Source: Hydrotalea flava (GTDB lineage Bacteria; Bacteroidota; Bacteroidia; Chitinophagales; Chitinophagaceae). Taken from it: a stretch of 64,000 nt of DNA. The notes under the pieces are model-generated. The model saw only the letters and a list, made by a program, of their open reading frames with translations, was not told the DNA's origin and did not search any database. The stretch is from contig NZ_LUHG01000106.1 in assembly GCF_001623405.1 (NCBI RefSeq), forward strand, positions 1 through 64,000, given 5' to 3'. Both the position numbers and the translations under genes were made by a program. This document shows, in pieces, positions 28,461 through 37,846 of this stretch (its first letter is position 1; each line of letters starts with the position of its first letter).

Positions 28461-30122
28461 ATGGAACAAAATAAATTCAGTATCTGCGGACAATTAGTAG
28501 ATGTTTGGAAACAACAAATTTATCCCGCTACCATTCATATTAAAGCAGGCCGTATTGCTGCCATAGAAGCATTGCCCAACGATAAAACCGTTCCCAATCA
28601 ATATATTTTACCCGGCTTTATTGATAGCCATGTGCATGTAGAAAGCAGTATGCTGGTACCCAGTGAATTTGCCCGATTAGCTGTTGTGCATGGTACTGTA
28701 GGCACCATTAGCGACCCACATGAAATAGCCAATGTATGCGGTATGGAAGGGGTTGAATTTATGTTGGCCAATGGCAAACAGGTTAATTTTTCTTTCAACT
28801 TTGGTGCCCCCAGTTGTGTGCCCGCCACCACCTTTGAAACTGCAGGTGCTGCACTCAATAGTACTAACGTAGCCGCCTTGCTGCAAAGAGAAGATATTAA
28901 ATACCTGAGCGAAATGATGAATTTTCCCGGTGTGTTGTATGGCGATGCGGAAGTGTTAAAAAAAATTGCAGCAGCCAAAGCAGCAGGAAAGCCGGTAGAT
29001 GGGCATGCACCGGGATTAATGGGCACACAGGCGCAACAATATATTGCTGCCGGCATCAGTACCGACCATGAATGTTTTACAGCCGAAGAAGCATTGAACA
29101 AACTAAACTACGGCATGAAAATATTAATACGGGAAGGCAGCGCTGCCAAAAACTTTGACGCGCTGATTGATTTAATGCATAATCATTTTGAACAAATGAT
29201 GTTTTGCAGTGATGATAAACATCCCGATAGTTTAGTAGTTGGCCACATCAATCAATTGTGCGCCAGAGCAGTAGCCAAAGGTATAGATGTATTTAAAGTA
29301 CTCCAATCCGCCTGCGTTAACCCGGTACAACATTACCAATTAAACATTGGTTTATTGCGCACTGGCGATCCGGCCGATTGTATTGTGGTAGAAAACCTCA
29401 CTGAATTTAAAGTGAAACAAACTTACATTAAAGGTATATTGGTAGCAGAAGATGGACAAACGTTGATACAATCTGTTCCTGTTACCCCCATCAATCAGTT
29501 TCATTGTTTACCTGTTACTGAAGCTGCACTTGCCATGCCAATAACGGAATACCCTTTACAAGATGGAAAAGTTCCGGTAATTGCAGCATTAGAAGGGCAA
29601 TTAATTACCGATAAATTATGGGTAACACCCAATGTAAATAACAACTACCTTTTATCCGATGTAGCAAACGATGTATTGAAAATGGTAGTAGTGAACCGAT
29701 ATCATCCTGCCCCTATTGCCAAAGCATTCATTAAAAATTTTGGTTTGAAGAAAGGAGCTATTGCCTCAACCGTTGCACACGATAGCCATAACATAGTAGC
29801 AGTAGGTACCAATGATGCCGATTTAGCCAAAGCTATAAATGCAGTGATTGAAGCCAAAGGCGGTGTTAGTGCCGTGCATGAAAACCACCAACAAATACTG
29901 CCATTGCCCGTAGCCGGATTAATGAGTGCCAATGATGGTTATACGGTTGCATCCGCTTATACCGCCATTGATGCCATGGTAAAAAATGAGTTAGGCAGTG
30001 CACTCGCTGCACCTTTTATGACACTCAGTTTTATGGCTTTATTGGTAATACCTCATCTTAAATTAAGTGATAAGGGTTTGTTTGATGGTGATTGTTTTAA
30101 CCTTTGGCCACTGCAATTATAA
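28461..30122 (+). CDS. ade: Adenine deaminase
   Basis: This is a 553-residue amidohydrolase-superfamily enzyme. Metal motifs are [30 protein letters not shown] and FCSDDKHPD. The C-terminal adenine-deaminase domain (about 390-553) includes [15 protein letters not shown]. It converts adenine to hypoxanthine for salvage. It is a single gene preceded by 84 bp. Confidence 0.93.
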   Translation: MEQNKFSICGQLVDVWKQQIYPATIHIKAGRIAAIEALPNDKTVPNQYILPGFIDSHVHVESSMLVPSEFARLAVVHGTVGTISDPHEIANVCGMEGVEFMLANGKQVNFSFNFGAPSCVPATTFETAGAALNSTNVAALLQREDIKYLSEMMNFPGVLYGDAEVLKKIAAAKAAGKPVDGHAPGLMGTQAQQYIAAGISTDHECFTAEEALNKLNYGMKILIREGSAAKNFDALIDLMHNHFEQMMFCSDDKHPDSLVVGHINQLCARAVAKGIDVFKVLQSACVNPVQHYQLNIGLLRTGDPADCIVVENLTEFKVKQTYIKGILVAEDGQTLIQSVPVTPINQFHCLPVTEAALAMPITEYPLQDGKVPVIAALEGQLITDKLWVTPNVNNNYLLSDVANDVLKMVVVNRYHPAPIAKAFIKNFGLKKGAIASTVAHDSHNIVAVGTNDADLAKAINAVIEAKGGVSAVHENHQQILPLPVAGLMSANDGYTVASAYTAIDAMVKNELGSALAAPFMTLSFMALLVIPHLKLSDKGLFDGDCFNLWPLQL

Positions 30123-30559
30123 TGTGTTGCTACCTGTAAAATTTTTACATAAAAACTAAGGTAGAAAAAGTGAAGCATATGATTTCCAATTCCATTCAGG
30201 CATCTAATTTATCCATGAGGAGGAGAACCTTAACTTTCGGTACAAAAAAAGGATACTAAGAAAATAACCTAGAAAATAAATTATGCATCATACAAATTGG
30301 AATTAAGAAAAATTGGGTGAAACTGTTTAATAACGAATTCAATAGCTTGAAACCATCAGTCAATGATGATGCTTATTTATTTTTTTTAAACCAGCACGAA
30401 AATATTTTATGATTACAACAAGTACTAAAGAAAACCAGAATGCTATATTCGGGTTGTAGAAATGTGTAATTAGTTGATGAATTACTAACAAAATACAAAA
30501 CAAGCAAACAAATTGTAGGTATTTATTGATCATATGAGCAATAATGTTTGTGATAAAAA
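30123..30559. other. 437-bp intergenic stretch, no gene seen
   Basis: AT-rich spacer between two convergent genes. A short inverted repeat (TGTAAAA-T-TTTTACA near 30135-30149) might act as a terminator for the adenine deaminase gene, but its loop is too small for a firm call. I see no open frame with coding character. Confidence 0.5.
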
Positions 30560-32995
30560 TTAATTTCCTGTTCGTTTTTTAATATCCTGATTGGCAATAT
30601 TTCTTTCACTAACTGTTTTTAGATTTCTATTTCCAAATTGATAGGCTACATTCAAACTGATACTTCTATTGTATGTATTATTAAAAGAATTGTTGCCAGT
30701 AAAAAGTGGATTTGCAAAAAGGATTTGCCAAATTTTTGAAGAACCATTATAAATGTCTGCCAAATAAATATAAAATGAAAAGTTTTTGTATGTTTTCTTT
30801 AGCATAACGTCTAAATTAGAAATTCCATTAAGTGTTTTAGCTGCAAGTGTTTGTTGAGGCGTGTTGTAATGAAGTGCTATATAAGCCATCCAATCCTTTT
30901 TTTTATTTAAGTACACATAGTTTTCCCAATTCATAATACCATTGGCATTATTCAATTGAATATTGGCTACATTGGTATTTCCTGTATAGTGTGTATAATT
31001 AAAAGCGGTATTAATATAGCTTTGCCATCTATCATTAATAATGGACTTATAAAAACTAAAAACTATAGCATAAGTATTACTGGCACCATAATTCAAATAA
31101 GTGCTATTAAATTTATTTTGATTATCCTCAACAACTGGCACAATAAAATTGCTATATGCATTTTGAATATGTGAATAGCTGGCCACTATACTGAATACAT
31201 TATTATAAACATAGGTAAACTCAGCATTATTATATAATTGCGGCTGAAGAAATGGATTATTCTGTGCAAAAAAAGTGGGACTATAGTAGGTACGCCCCGG
31301 GAAAAGTAATTCAATGGATGGGCGCATAATTTTTCTGGCAAAGGAAAAACCAAAATTGTTTTTTGCATTAGCAGCATAACTTAAGGCAAAAGAGGGAAAG
31401 AAATTAACATAGTTAGAATCCTTTGAAATACCGGTATTCTTTTCTTGGGTATTATACTGTGTAGTTTCTATCCTTCCACCAATATTCATTTGCCATTTAT
31501 CTGAAATAGTATAAGCAAATGAGGTATAGCCGGAACCATAATTTTCTGTATAGGCATAATGTTTACTAAGGGCAGTATCTAAAGTATAATTATTATAATT
31601 GCCATTAAAATATTTCAAATTGTTGTCAACTTGAGTTTGACTAAACTGAATACCCAAAATCCACCTTACATGGTTAGATAGTTGGTTGCCATATTCAACC
31701 CGTTCCGATAAATTGAAAAAGTTTTGAGGCAAATGGTTGTAATAAGCACCAATATTGCCAATCAAATTTCCCTGCTGGTTTAATTGATTAAAATTGCCTA
31801 CACTATTTTGTTCCTGATAAAATTTGTTATAATCTACATTAACATCAATATTCTGTTTATTCAAAGAATCAAACTGATGATGAAAATATACATTACCAAA
31901 GTTATAAATATAATGATCTGTTCCATTAACATAGGTCTGTAGTGGATTATTAAAAGCCGACTGATTAGAAGGCTGATGATAAATGAGATTATTATCAATT
32001 GTATTCCCATTCACTGAAGAAAACCAGCCTTTGTAACTTAAAGTGTTGTTATTATTGATATAGTAATCTGCATTTAAACCACCACCTAAAACCGTGTAAC
32101 GCCGGTAGTGATTAATAGTAGTAGAATCTTTTGATTGATTTGTATAAGCAAAACTATTATATCCAGTATTATAATTAAAATTACTACTTAAAAAAGGAAT
32201 GAACTGTAAAGCCAATTGATGTTTATTATAATTAACAGAACCATTCAATTGAGTAGTATTATAAACACTTTGTTGTGTATTTAACTGAATATTGCCCATC
32301 CAACCTTCATTCACGTTTCGGGTTATGTTTATATTAATGATACCACCCGTAATATCAGCATTATATTCACTACCGGGATTAGTGATAATTTCAATATTTT
32401 TAATATTTTCAGCGGGTAGCGCTTTTAACATGGCAACAATGGTTTGCCTTGGCAAATTGCTTTTGCGATTGTTAATATAAACAGTAGTATTAGTTTTATT
32501 AATAATTGAAAAAAAGTCATCATTCTCATTATAAATTACCAATGGCACATACCGCATTAGCTGTAAACCATTAATACCGGCTGCCACCCATTTATTGGGT
32601 GTAAAAACAAAACGATCACCCTTTCTTACAAATAACGGTTTTTTAGCATCAATAGAAACATCTTTCAATGTATGTACAGAATCAGCAAGCGTAATTTGTA
32701 ATTGGGCATCGCTATTAAGTGCAATAGTTTGGGTAAAAGTATTGTAGTTAAGGCTTTTACATACCAATAAATACTTGCCTTTAGGAATTGATGGTATGAA
32801 AAAGTTGCCTAAACTGTCAGTTACCGCTGCGCCAATTAATAAACTATCTTTTTGAACTAGAACAGTGGCTAAAATAATGGGTGTATGTTCGGCATTTTGC
32901 ACTTTACCCTGAATAGAAAACTGACTCCAAGCCTGTATTGAAGTAATTAAAAATAGAAAAATAAAGTACAATTTTTTTTGGATGGGAAAATTCAT
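30560..32995 (-). CDS. Outer-membrane beta-barrel receptor, operon D
   Basis: This is an 811-residue protein from ATG 32995 (ATGs at 33007 and 33037 are also in frame; 32995 gives the neatest signal peptide, QKKLYFIFLFLITSIQAWSQ). An N-terminal carboxypeptidase-regulatory-like beta-sandwich (FSIQGKVQNAEHTPIILATV) is followed by a plug-like part (NIEIITNPGSEYNADITGGI) and a barrel of the OMP_b-brl_3 type. No SusD-like partner is nearby. It is the only intact gene behind the operon D promoter. Confidence 0.85.
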   Translation of the reverse strand: MNFPIQKKLYFIFLFLITSIQAWSQFSIQGKVQNAEHTPIILATVLVQKDSLLIGAAVTDSLGNFFIPSIPKGKYLLVCKSLNYNTFTQTIALNSDAQLQITLADSVHTLKDVSIDAKKPLFVRKGDRFVFTPNKWVAAGINGLQLMRYVPLVIYNENDDFFSIINKTNTTVYINNRKSNLPRQTIVAMLKALPAENIKNIEIITNPGSEYNADITGGIININITRNVNEGWMGNIQLNTQQSVYNTTQLNGSVNYNKHQLALQFIPFLSSNFNYNTGYNSFAYTNQSKDSTTINHYRRYTVLGGGLNADYYINNNNTLSYKGWFSSVNGNTIDNNLIYHQPSNQSAFNNPLQTYVNGTDHYIYNFGNVYFHHQFDSLNKQNIDVNVDYNKFYQEQNSVGNFNQLNQQGNLIGNIGAYYNHLPQNFFNLSERVEYGNQLSNHVRWILGIQFSQTQVDNNLKYFNGNYNNYTLDTALSKHYAYTENYGSGYTSFAYTISDKWQMNIGGRIETTQYNTQEKNTGISKDSNYVNFFPSFALSYAANAKNNFGFSFARKIMRPSIELLFPGRTYYSPTFFAQNNPFLQPQLYNNAEFTYVYNNVFSIVASYSHIQNAYSNFIVPVVEDNQNKFNSTYLNYGASNTYAIVFSFYKSIINDRWQSYINTAFNYTHYTGNTNVANIQLNNANGIMNWENYVYLNKKKDWMAYIALHYNTPQQTLAAKTLNGISNLDVMLKKTYKNFSFYIYLADIYNGSSKIWQILFANPLFTGNNSFNNTYNRSISLNVAYQFGNRNLKTVSERNIANQDIKKRTGN

Positions 32996-33046
32996 TGGAA
33001 AATTCATATTTATATTATCAACTATTCTTCTAAACACAAGTTTTTC

Positions 33047-33199
33047 TTACAACAACTCATGTAATAAGCATCCCCACTTCATGGTATCCATGCCCACATC
33101 AACCTCAACCATAGTATACACACCATTGCTATCTTTCAGGATGGTGCAACTGCCCTTAATATGGTTTTATTCATATCCCATTCTTGTAACATGCTTCAT
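33047..33199 (-). pseudogene. Small ORF broken by one in-frame stop, operon D
   Basis: From ATG 33199 the minus strand reads ten codons, then TAA (33167-33169), then 39 more codons in the same frame to TAA 33047-33049, including KGSCTILKDSNGVYTMVEVD and two cysteines. It lies just downstream of the operon D promoter, the place that secreted peptide genes hold in operons A and B. It has no clear signal peptide, so it may not be of the same kind. Confidence 0.35.
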
Positions 33200-33266
33200 T
33201 CAATATAAGTCATGCACTACAACTTCTTACCACCATTACTGTTACTAAAGAGGATGATAATACACC

Positions 33267-33323
33267 GCATCATATAATACAAAATTAATCATTCAAAATC
33301 CTAAAAGCGTACGTAGTTTTACG
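33267..33323 (-). promoter_or_regulatory. Operon D promoter with CGTAG operator
   Basis: On the minus strand: operator at 33312-33323 (plus-strand CGTAGTTTTACG, 4 of 5 arm bases paired), 13-bp gap, -33 TTTTG at 33294-33298, 19-bp spacer, -7 TATGATGC at 33267-33274. The same layout with the same 13-bp gap is found in front of operons A, B and C. The downstream 33200-33266 shows no similarity to the long leader of the other three. Confidence 0.6.
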
Positions 33324-33425
33324 CTATTTTGTAAAATACCATCACCTGCAATTGTATGTTGTTGTATGCCAGTTTAAAAAAAACTTAACAAAACTCAAAT
33401 TAGGCAAGCCGTAAAGTAAAATACT

Positions 33426-36101
33426 CTAAAAACTAAATTGTGCTTTCAAAAGCAACATTCTGGGCCGTAAAGTATAATCATTATACCATTTCATATTTGC
33501 ATTGATACTATAATTAAGGAAACTGCCGGTATTCAATACATTATAGCAGCCTAATGAAATTTTTGTATTGAGTTTAGAAATATTTTTTTGAATAATGGCA
33601 TCTAAAAAATAATTACCGGTTTGGGATTGTTGATGTTGGTTGTAATAATAGGTATCTGTTTGAATGGTAAAATCAAACAAATACTTAAAAAACCAATGCA
33701 CAGAAGCATTTTGTTGAATACTGCTTTGATTAAATATAAATGATGATAAATTGCCTATTCCCCTACTTCTTGAAATCGCCCATAAACCCTCATAATCTAT
33801 TGCAAATAATTGGCGTATTTTTTTAAATAATTTAAGTTTTGTTTGCAAAAAGGTATTCTTATATGCATTCATTTCTAAGTTTATTAATTGCAACCAATTA
33901 GATGTTTGCCATGAAGATTCGATGGAAATATTTGTTTTAATAGCAAAAAAATATTTGCTTAGTCCAAAACCTGCTTGCCACTGTTCAATGGTATTTGCGT
34001 AGGGTATATTGGTGTTTTTTTGAAAATTTTGAAATAATACTGTATTCGTTAAAAAGTTATTGTATTTTCTATTGTATTCTAGGTAAACATGATAGAATAG
34101 AATTTGAATACTTTTTTTATTTTGAAATTGAACATGCAGTAATTGTTGCCTTTTTGTAACAAAAGGCAATAAATTATTTTGTATAGTAAGATAATTTCGA
34201 ATAATAAGCCCCGGAAAAACATCCTGAATGGTAGCTGCCTGATTATTGCTATTGAAATGTAAAATGATATTACTTTCTGCTCCTGTTGCATATTGCAAGC
34301 GTAAAAAAGGGTTAAAAAAAAGGTCTTTATAAAAAATATGTTTTGAATAAAAATAATCAGCATTGAAATGTATTTGCTGATAATTGAATGGCAATGAAAA
34401 ATCCACCGAAATTTTATCTTTTAACCAGTTGAGATGATAACTTCCGAAATACTGATATTGATACCACTTAATTGCATTAGAACCACTATCAAAATTTACC
34501 ACTGGCAAATTATTGGGATATAGCAAAATAAAACTGTTTAATTGCTGTGTTTGTGCTGAAAAACTAATTTGTAAACTTTGCGAAATATTGTTTCTAAAAT
34601 GGCGATAAGCAATATTTTGATAAGAAAAAAAATTAGGTGCATTGGTATTTTGTTGAATGGGATATGCCTGCTGACCAATTTGAAAAATACTATCCATTGT
34701 ACCCGGGTGTAAGTTTAAATTTTCTTGTACTGAATTATACTGAAATAATGCATTAAATTCAAACATATCATTTCTAAAAACCGGTTTAATCAGGTTAATG
34801 CGGTTGGTTATTTCTATTTTTTGTTGCTGTAATTGTTGAAATGTTGGATTATTGTTAATTGTAAAATTAGAAAGCAAATTATTTTTGGAAAAAGAAGCAT
34901 TCAGCATACTACTCAAATAAAATTTTTTTTGATTAACCACCATTTGAATTGCTCCAAATAAACTATTATATCTGAAATTATTTTGCTGTTGTGATAGGTA
35001 ACTGATGGTGTCATTGGGCAAAAAATAACTGGTACCATTGGCATAATTTTGATCTTCATCTTGTTGCCAATAATAAATATTGCTTCTAATTTGAATGCCT
35101 TTTTTTGTTTTCCATAAATTATTGGCATTAACAATACCACCTTTATTCATTAAATAACGAAACTTATCTAATGCCGGTGGTTCATAATTTAAACCTAATA
35201 AATAATTGTTTTTGGCATAATTAATTCCTGTAAGCCAAAGATTATCATTATGGTCTACAATGTCAGTGGCAACATCAATACCTATATTGTTTTCCTGAAG
35301 CGTATTAATGGCTTTATAAGCAGGTTTAAAACTAAGCATGGTTAGTTGTGTGCTATGTAAATTGTTTATACCCAAGGCAGCATCTACCTGTTTAATGGGT
35401 TTTATTTTTGCCCCTTTTTTAATTTCAACATTAATTGACACGCAATTACTTGTATTATGCTGTTGTAATACTTTTATGGGTTCATCATGTTGTATTACTT
35501 GCAATTTATTTACCATTTCGGCGGGTATATTATTAGAAGCAATCGTATACCTTCCCTCCAATAAATTATCACCATCTATATAAAAATTTTTAATGGCAGT
35601 ACCATTATAAAATATTTTACCTGAGGCATCTATTTGCATACCGGGTAATTTTTTGATCACATCGCCAATAGTTCTGTCCTGATTAGATTTAAACGCATCT
35701 ATCCGATAAGTTAATGTATCTGTTTTATTATCTATATAAGGAAGGGGGTGATGCACAGTAACCGAAGGCAATTCATTTTGCACAGGCCATAAATAAACAT
35801 GCCGGTACGCAGAAAAATATGTAAAAGGCACTATTTTATCTATATATTGAATGGCTCTTATTTCATATGCCAATTCAGTATGTGGTTGCATGGAATCATT
35901 TGACAATGTAAAGTATCCGGAAGTATCGGTAATAGCAAATGCAAGAATAATTTTGCTTTTTTTATCCACCAAAAGCACACTTGCTCCGCGAATAGGTTGT
36001 TGGGTTAATGTATCAATAATAACACCCTTAGTATTTATCTGAGCAATTACTATCTTACAACCAATGAAACAACAAATAAATAAAAGTATCAGTTGTTTCA
36101 T
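33426..36101 (-). CDS. Outer-membrane beta-barrel receptor, operon A
   Basis: This is an 891-residue exported protein (signal peptide ending near IVIAQ). It has a carboxypeptidase-regulatory-like domain (NTKGVIIDTLTQQPIRGASV), a plug-like region (TIGDVIKKLPGMQIDASGKI) and a long barrel closing with a terminal phenylalanine (KAQFSF), the outer-membrane insertion signal. It resembles TonB-dependent receptors without a SusD partner. It follows the GLPGLI gene by about 37 bp and ends the operon headed by a cysteine-containing peptide. Confidence 0.85.
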   Translation of the reverse strand: MKQLILLFICCFIGCKIVIAQINTKGVIIDTLTQQPIRGASVLLVDKKSKIILAFAITDTSGYFTLSNDSMQPHTELAYEIRAIQYIDKIVPFTYFSAYRHVYLWPVQNELPSVTVHHPLPYIDNKTDTLTYRIDAFKSNQDRTIGDVIKKLPGMQIDASGKIFYNGTAIKNFYIDGDNLLEGRYTIASNNIPAEMVNKLQVIQHDEPIKVLQQHNTSNCVSINVEIKKGAKIKPIKQVDAALGINNLHSTQLTMLSFKPAYKAINTLQENNIGIDVATDIVDHNDNLWLTGINYAKNNYLLGLNYEPPALDKFRYLMNKGGIVNANNLWKTKKGIQIRSNIYYWQQDEDQNYANGTSYFLPNDTISYLSQQQNNFRYNSLFGAIQMVVNQKKFYLSSMLNASFSKNNLLSNFTINNNPTFQQLQQQKIEITNRINLIKPVFRNDMFEFNALFQYNSVQENLNLHPGTMDSIFQIGQQAYPIQQNTNAPNFFSYQNIAYRHFRNNISQSLQISFSAQTQQLNSFILLYPNNLPVVNFDSGSNAIKWYQYQYFGSYHLNWLKDKISVDFSLPFNYQQIHFNADYFYSKHIFYKDLFFNPFLRLQYATGAESNIILHFNSNNQAATIQDVFPGLIIRNYLTIQNNLLPFVTKRQQLLHVQFQNKKSIQILFYHVYLEYNRKYNNFLTNTVLFQNFQKNTNIPYANTIEQWQAGFGLSKYFFAIKTNISIESSWQTSNWLQLINLEMNAYKNTFLQTKLKLFKKIRQLFAIDYEGLWAISRSRGIGNLSSFIFNQSSIQQNASVHWFFKYLFDFTIQTDTYYYNQHQQSQTGNYFLDAIIQKNISKLNTKISLGCYNVLNTGSFLNYSINANMKWYNDYTLRPRMLLLKAQFSF

Positions 36102-36138
36102 GCTTAAGCCATTAAAGTACTAAAATAAATATACCACA

Positions 36139-36960
36139 TTAGTTATTTTTCAGTTCAATCGGATTATTATCATTGTCCCATTTTTTTAAACGATTATTCC
36201 CTCCACTTAACTTTATATCAGAAATTTGTATGCCATTCATCTGTATATTATTATCCTGTGCCCCACCTTGTTGATAGGCCAATTGCATTTTTTTAAAATC
36301 TTTGATTGTAGTGGCAATAATATGATTGGGTAATACAAGAGTTCCTAAATTTTTAGCCTGTACTAACCATCTAAAATTAAACTGCACCTCTTTTGTAGCA
36401 TCATAGGCCTCTAAAATTAAACCAGGCAAACCATTTAGTTTCCAAGGTCCATATGCCAAAGGAATTGATGTAGTAAACCAAGCCGTATATTTCCTTCCCC
36501 TAAAATTAGTAATAGCACTTTGACAGGTATATCCATCTATTAATCGGGTTTCTTTTTGTATTTGCCATTGCGGTACATTACCCATATCAAACATCATATA
36601 GCGGGTATTACGATACTCTTCAACCAACCACAATTTTTTATTAAACCTGTTAAAAAAAATAATCTGTGGGTTTGTTATCACCATATTTCCAAAATCAACA
36701 TTATTAGTTCCTGTACGCATAGCATCTTCCAATTTTTGCTTCATCATTGAATCTTGCATTTGTTTGGTTAAACTAAAGTATTCAGACATTTCATTGCCAT
36801 ACAATAACACCATAATTTCTTTGTGCAAATAATTGGAGGCAGTATCGGTTTTATGCACAAATTCATAGGTTACTTTACCCAAAATGGTTTCCGGATGCTT
36901 TTGCGATAAAAGTGCATTACAAAATATCAGAAAAGCAAAATATAAAATTATTTTTTTCAT
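36139..36960 (-). CDS. GLPGLI-family exported protein
   Basis: This is a 273-residue protein with a signal peptide (LYFAFLIFCNALLSQ). The family motif is exact: GPWKLNGLPGLILEAYDA at about residues 175-192, preceded by AWFTTSIPLAYGP. GLPGLI proteins are exported Bacteroidota proteins that often sit beside outer-membrane barrel receptors; their function is not established. Here it stands between the secreted peptide and the receptor gene, which suggests a shared job. Confidence 0.9.
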   Translation of the reverse strand: MKKIILYFAFLIFCNALLSQKHPETILGKVTYEFVHKTDTASNYLHKEIMVLLYGNEMSEYFSLTKQMQDSMMKQKLEDAMRTGTNNVDFGNMVITNPQIIFFNRFNKKLWLVEEYRNTRYMMFDMGNVPQWQIQKETRLIDGYTCQSAITNFRGRKYTAWFTTSIPLAYGPWKLNGLPGLILEAYDATKEVQFNFRWLVQAKNLGTLVLPNHIIATTIKDFKKMQLAYQQGGAQDNNIQMNGIQISDIKLSGGNNRLKKWDNDNNPIELKNN

Positions 36961-36981
36961 ATAAACGAATTGTATAATTAC

Positions 36982-37015
36982 AAAACTGTACCAACAGTAC
37001 TACTATTGGTACAGT
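36982..37015 (-). terminator. Intercistronic hairpin after peptide gene A
   Basis: A perfect 10-bp inverted repeat (ACTGTACCAA with its complement at 37006-37015) and an 11-nt loop is followed on the minus strand by TTTTG. It lies between the peptide stop and the GLPGLI start. The short U-tract suggests partial termination or mRNA end protection, giving more peptide mRNA than downstream mRNA. Confidence 0.6.
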
Positions 37016-37024
37016 AATAAAAAA

Positions 37025-37258
37025 TTAACGAAAACAACCATTTGCACCAGCTCTACTGGTCATGTAATTGGCTGCTGCTTGAGAAAGATCACTATAAGAG
37101 CAACCATTACAAGATACTGTGAAACTTAAAACCTGCCCACAGGCATCTGTAAAAGACACCCTAATAGAATTTAAATATTGATTTTGCTTTACTGTTGTTT
37201 TGGCATTTACAAAACCCAACATACCCACAAAACCAATGATTAATAACAGCTTTTTCAT
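37025..37258 (-). CDS. Small secreted four-cysteine peptide, operon A
   Basis: This is a 77-residue precursor. A signal peptide (residues 1 to about 19, ending FVNA) leaves a mature peptide of about 58 residues with cysteines at 40, 50, 53 and 75. The CNGC pair resembles a redox or metal motif, but no known family is recognised. It is the first gene behind the operon A promoter and is followed by a hairpin, then a GLPGLI protein and an outer-membrane barrel. It may be a disulfide-bonded product handled by these proteins; that is inference. Confidence 0.7.
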   Translation of the reverse strand: MKKLLLIIGFVGMLGFVNAKTTVKQNQYLNSIRVSFTDACGQVLSFTVSCNGCSYSDLSQAAANYMTSRAGANGCFR

Positions 37259-37274
37259 TGTAAATAATGTTTTA

Positions 37275-37520
37275 TTTTACCCTCCCCTGCCTAACGCTCA
37301 TGGGGTCGGATGTTCAGCGGATTTTTTACTTGCTTTGCTGCAAGGGGTAATACCTGTTTATTGCATGGCATTTGTAATAAACAGTATTTCCTGTTTTTTA
37401 CCGGTAAATGGTATGATGGGTGTACATCCAATCATATAAGGTAAAAATACTCACTACAAACCATAAAAACGTACGTAGTTTTACGCTATTTTGTACATAG
37501 TTCTACGCTATTTTTTAAAA
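37275..37520. repeat. Control-region repeat, copy A
   Basis: This is the most diverged of three copies (others at 42057 and 50322). The first 175 bp differ from copy B at about two positions, then differences mount near 37450. It contains the operon A promoter, two operators 22 bp apart (37474-37485 and 37496-37507) and the transcribed leader. Copies B and C look like this copy with exactly 22 bp deleted between the two operators. Confidence 0.85.
37429..37507 (-). promoter_or_regulatory. Operon A promoter with two operators
   Basis: On the minus strand: -33 TTTG at 37457-37460, 20-bp spacer, -7 TATGATTG at 37429-37436. Upstream, after a 13-bp gap, is the operator at 37474-37485 (plus-strand CGTAGTTTTACG), and a second at 37496-37507 (CATAGTTCTACG). 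The two sites are 22 bp apart, about two helical turns, so both face the same side of DNA. Confidence 0.65.
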
Positions 37521-37585
37521 ATGTCCACAAAATGATGATATGTAAACCAAACGTCATAATATTGTAAAGTATAAAGTGTTGCTGC

Positions 37586-37642
37586 ATGGAAAGACCGCTA
37601 AAAATTGCTGTTATAAAAATTATTTTAGCAAATTATAACTAA
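37586..37642 (+). pseudogene. Possible relic of response regulator 5' end
   Basis: An 18-codon frame begins MERPLKIAVIK, against MASTIKIAIID at the start of the intact regulator at 50607. It keeps the same place relative to the divergent promoter, and a TAATATTG -7-like box is kept at 37557-37564. Nothing recognisable follows. The region 37643-37846 shows no other gene. Confidence 0.35.
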
Positions 37643-37846
37643 TCATCCATTTTAGATAGCAGCGCTACATTTATAAAATTATGATCAAAAAATGAACATA
37701 CTATATTTTTTATATTTTTATAGAAAGTGTAGAAAATGTTGATACAAATACTATTAATTTGTCAATAAAGAAAATGAGTGGTGAGGGGTACAAATATTAC
37801 TGATATTATTATGGAAAAAAATATTTTAAATTTTATAATTACCACA

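Noticed and set aside
37275-37330. GTTAGGC (minus strand) in the repeat, matching the integron attC core consensus GTTRRRY; present in all three copies.
   Set aside because: No matching RYYYAAC partner at a suitable distance with folded arms was found, no integrase is in the window, and the repeats extend into the regulator gene, which fits segmental duplication better than cassette insertion.
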